Source: Deltaproteobacteria bacterium
GTDB taxonomy: Bacteria; Myxococcota_A; UBA796; SXON01
Length of the DNA: 64,000 bases
Reading direction: 5' to 3'
Assembly: GCA_947445035.1 (NCBI GenBank)
Contig: CANFCK010000022.1
Span: forward strand, 16,231-80,230
Made by a program: the position numbers and the translations under genes. Below are positions 63,647 through 64,000 of the stretch, in pieces (the first letter of the stretch is position 1; every line of letters begins with the position of its first letter). The notes beneath the pieces were generated by a model. The model saw nothing but the letters and a program-made list of their open reading frames with translations. It did no database searches and had not been told where the DNA came from.

Positions 63647-64000
63647 ATGTCGTCCATTGTGTCCTCGCTCATCCTCTTGTCGCTCGTCGCCTGCGTTCCC
63701 GTCACTGTCGAGTCGGAGTACGCCAAGGACACGGTGCCGACCATCGACGAGCCGCTTCGCGAGACCGGTGAGTCCGACGCGGACACCGATACGGATACCG
63801 ATACCGATACCGATACCGATACCGATACCGATACCGATACGGATACGGATACCGATACGGCGGACACCGGCGACACCGCGGAGCCCGACACCGGCGACAC
63901 CGCGGAGCCCGACACCGGCGACACCGCGGAGCCCGACACCGGCGACACCGCGGAGCCCGACACCGGCGACACCGCGGAGCCCGACACCGGCGACACCGCG
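63647..64000 (+). CDS. lipoprotein with Asp-Thr repeat tail, N-terminal part
   Basis: Runs off the window end; 118 codons are visible. Signal peptide MSSIVSSLILLSLVAC with lipobox, then 30 ordinary residues, then 13 Asp-Thr dipeptides (residues 46-71) and an octapeptide repeat DTGDTAEP of which nearly six copies are seen. GGAG lies 6 nt before the ATG. The acidic, extended spacer probably lifts a C-terminal domain (outside the window) off the membrane. The track shows only antisense shadow ORFs here. Function unknown. Confidence 0.72.
   Translation, partial: MSSIVSSLILLSLVACVPVTVESEYAKDTVPTIDEPLRETGESDADTDTDTDTDTDTDTDTDTDTDTDTDTADTGDTAEPDTGDTAEPDTGDTAEPDTGDTAEPDTGDTAEPDTGDTA
63782..63859 (+). 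repeat. hexanucleotide microsatellite GATAC(C/G), 13 units
   Basis: Thirteen in-frame 6-bp units (the first GACACC, then GATACC or GATACG) encoding Asp-Thr. Such repeats change length by slippage without shifting the frame. Confidence 0.9.
63863..64000 (+). repeat. 24-bp tandem repeat GACACCGGCGACACCGCGGAGCCC
   Basis: Almost six identical copies visible, encoding DTGDTAEP; the array continues beyond the window. The lack of silent differences between copies suggests recent expansion or ongoing homogenisation. Confidence 0.9.

Noticed and set aside
63562-63996. 144-residue minus-strand ORF made of VSVSVS and SPVSGSAV repeats
   Set aside because: Mirror of the Asp-Thr repeat region; the plus-strand frame has a lipoprotein signal and a ribosome-binding site.
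1-64000. Mobile elements, prophage, integrase or attachment sites
   Set aside because: No transposase, integrase, terminase or phage structural protein was recognised, and the tRNA-Ala gene has no duplicated 3' end nearby that I could see.

Overview
The window reads as chromosomal DNA of a high-GC, Gram-negative, predatory/soil-type bacterium close to the Myxococcota (former Deltaproteobacteria). The evidence is the number of lipoproteins, MopE-type calcium/metal-binding repeats (DxDxDGY...DCDD), FG-GAP and BNR propellers, a PEGA-domain protein, and at least five proteins ending in a MYXO-CTERM-like tail (Cys-rich segment, hydrophobic helix, Arg cluster). No phage, IS element, CRISPR array or rRNA operon is visible. 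Genes are tightly packed, often with ATGA, GTGA or TGATG stop/start overlaps. No gene-free stretch exceeds about 300 bases; the longest is about 210 bp (16479-16688).

Layout. 1-9.1 kb: the end of an aminopeptidase P gene, a CotH-kinase lipoprotein, an alpha/beta hydrolase with an FG-GAP lipoprotein, an AHSA1-type protein, a MopE/MYXO-CTERM protein, an SGNH hydrolase with a lipid-binding-like lipoprotein, and a HEAT/TPR protein. 9.1-16.5 kb: an NmrA-type reductase, tRNA-Ala(GGC), an acyl-CoA dehydrogenase, then a run of PEGA protein, a degenerate glucose-6-phosphate-isomerase-like protein, a YfgM-like anchored TPR protein and a BamB-like propeller. 16.7-24.5 kb: an eight-gene minus-strand operon for RNA maturation (TsaE, ComEA-like, cysteine desulfurase, propeller lipoprotein, MnmA, RNase III, Era, FAD monooxygenase). 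24.6-33.4 kb: a DUF475/TerC membrane protein, a sulfatase-superfamily lipoprotein, a small P-loop ATPase, a B12-binding subunit, a second acyl-CoA dehydrogenase, a LOG-family protein and a DUF2330 pair. 33.5-39.9 kb: an orphan ParA, a beta-helix protein, enoyl-CoA hydratase with 3-hydroxyacyl-CoA dehydrogenase, a DsbD-alpha/redoxin pair and a PHB-depolymerase-like esterase. 39.9-45.8 kb: a four-gene operon of STAND-TPR ATPase, polytopic membrane protein, and CbbQ/NorQ-type MoxR ATPase with its CbbO/NorD-type VWA partner. 45.9-53.4 kb: a giant 1948-residue FG-GAP plus MopE protein with a smaller MopE companion. 53.5-58.5 kb: an operon of cyclic-nucleotide-binding protein, thioredoxin-like protein, 5'-nucleotidase and Ycf48/BNR protein. 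58.6-64 kb: a TetR regulator with an AlkB-type hydroxylase, an OPA-family transporter, a carbamoyltransferase and the start of a repeat-tailed lipoprotein.

Functional themes. Acyl-CoA/fatty-acid oxidation recurs (two acyl-CoA dehydrogenases, a hydratase, a hydroxyacyl-CoA dehydrogenase, a B12 mutase subunit, AlkB). tRNA and rRNA processing is concentrated in one operon, where the desulfurase probably supplies sulfur to MnmA. The remainder is dominated by secreted, lipid-anchored or surface-sorted proteins of unknown purpose.

The most notable hidden signal is upstream of genes. At least six operon-first genes carry a -10-like hexamer TANNNT exactly 6 nt before the start codon (7 nt in one more), mostly without a clear Shine-Dalgarno sequence. 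Several others carry TACCAG or a similar hexamer in the same place. This is the architecture of leaderless mRNAs. The clearest case is the tetR-alkB operon, where a perfect 8-bp inverted repeat also lies across the -35/spacer. All assignments were made by eye; no database search was run.
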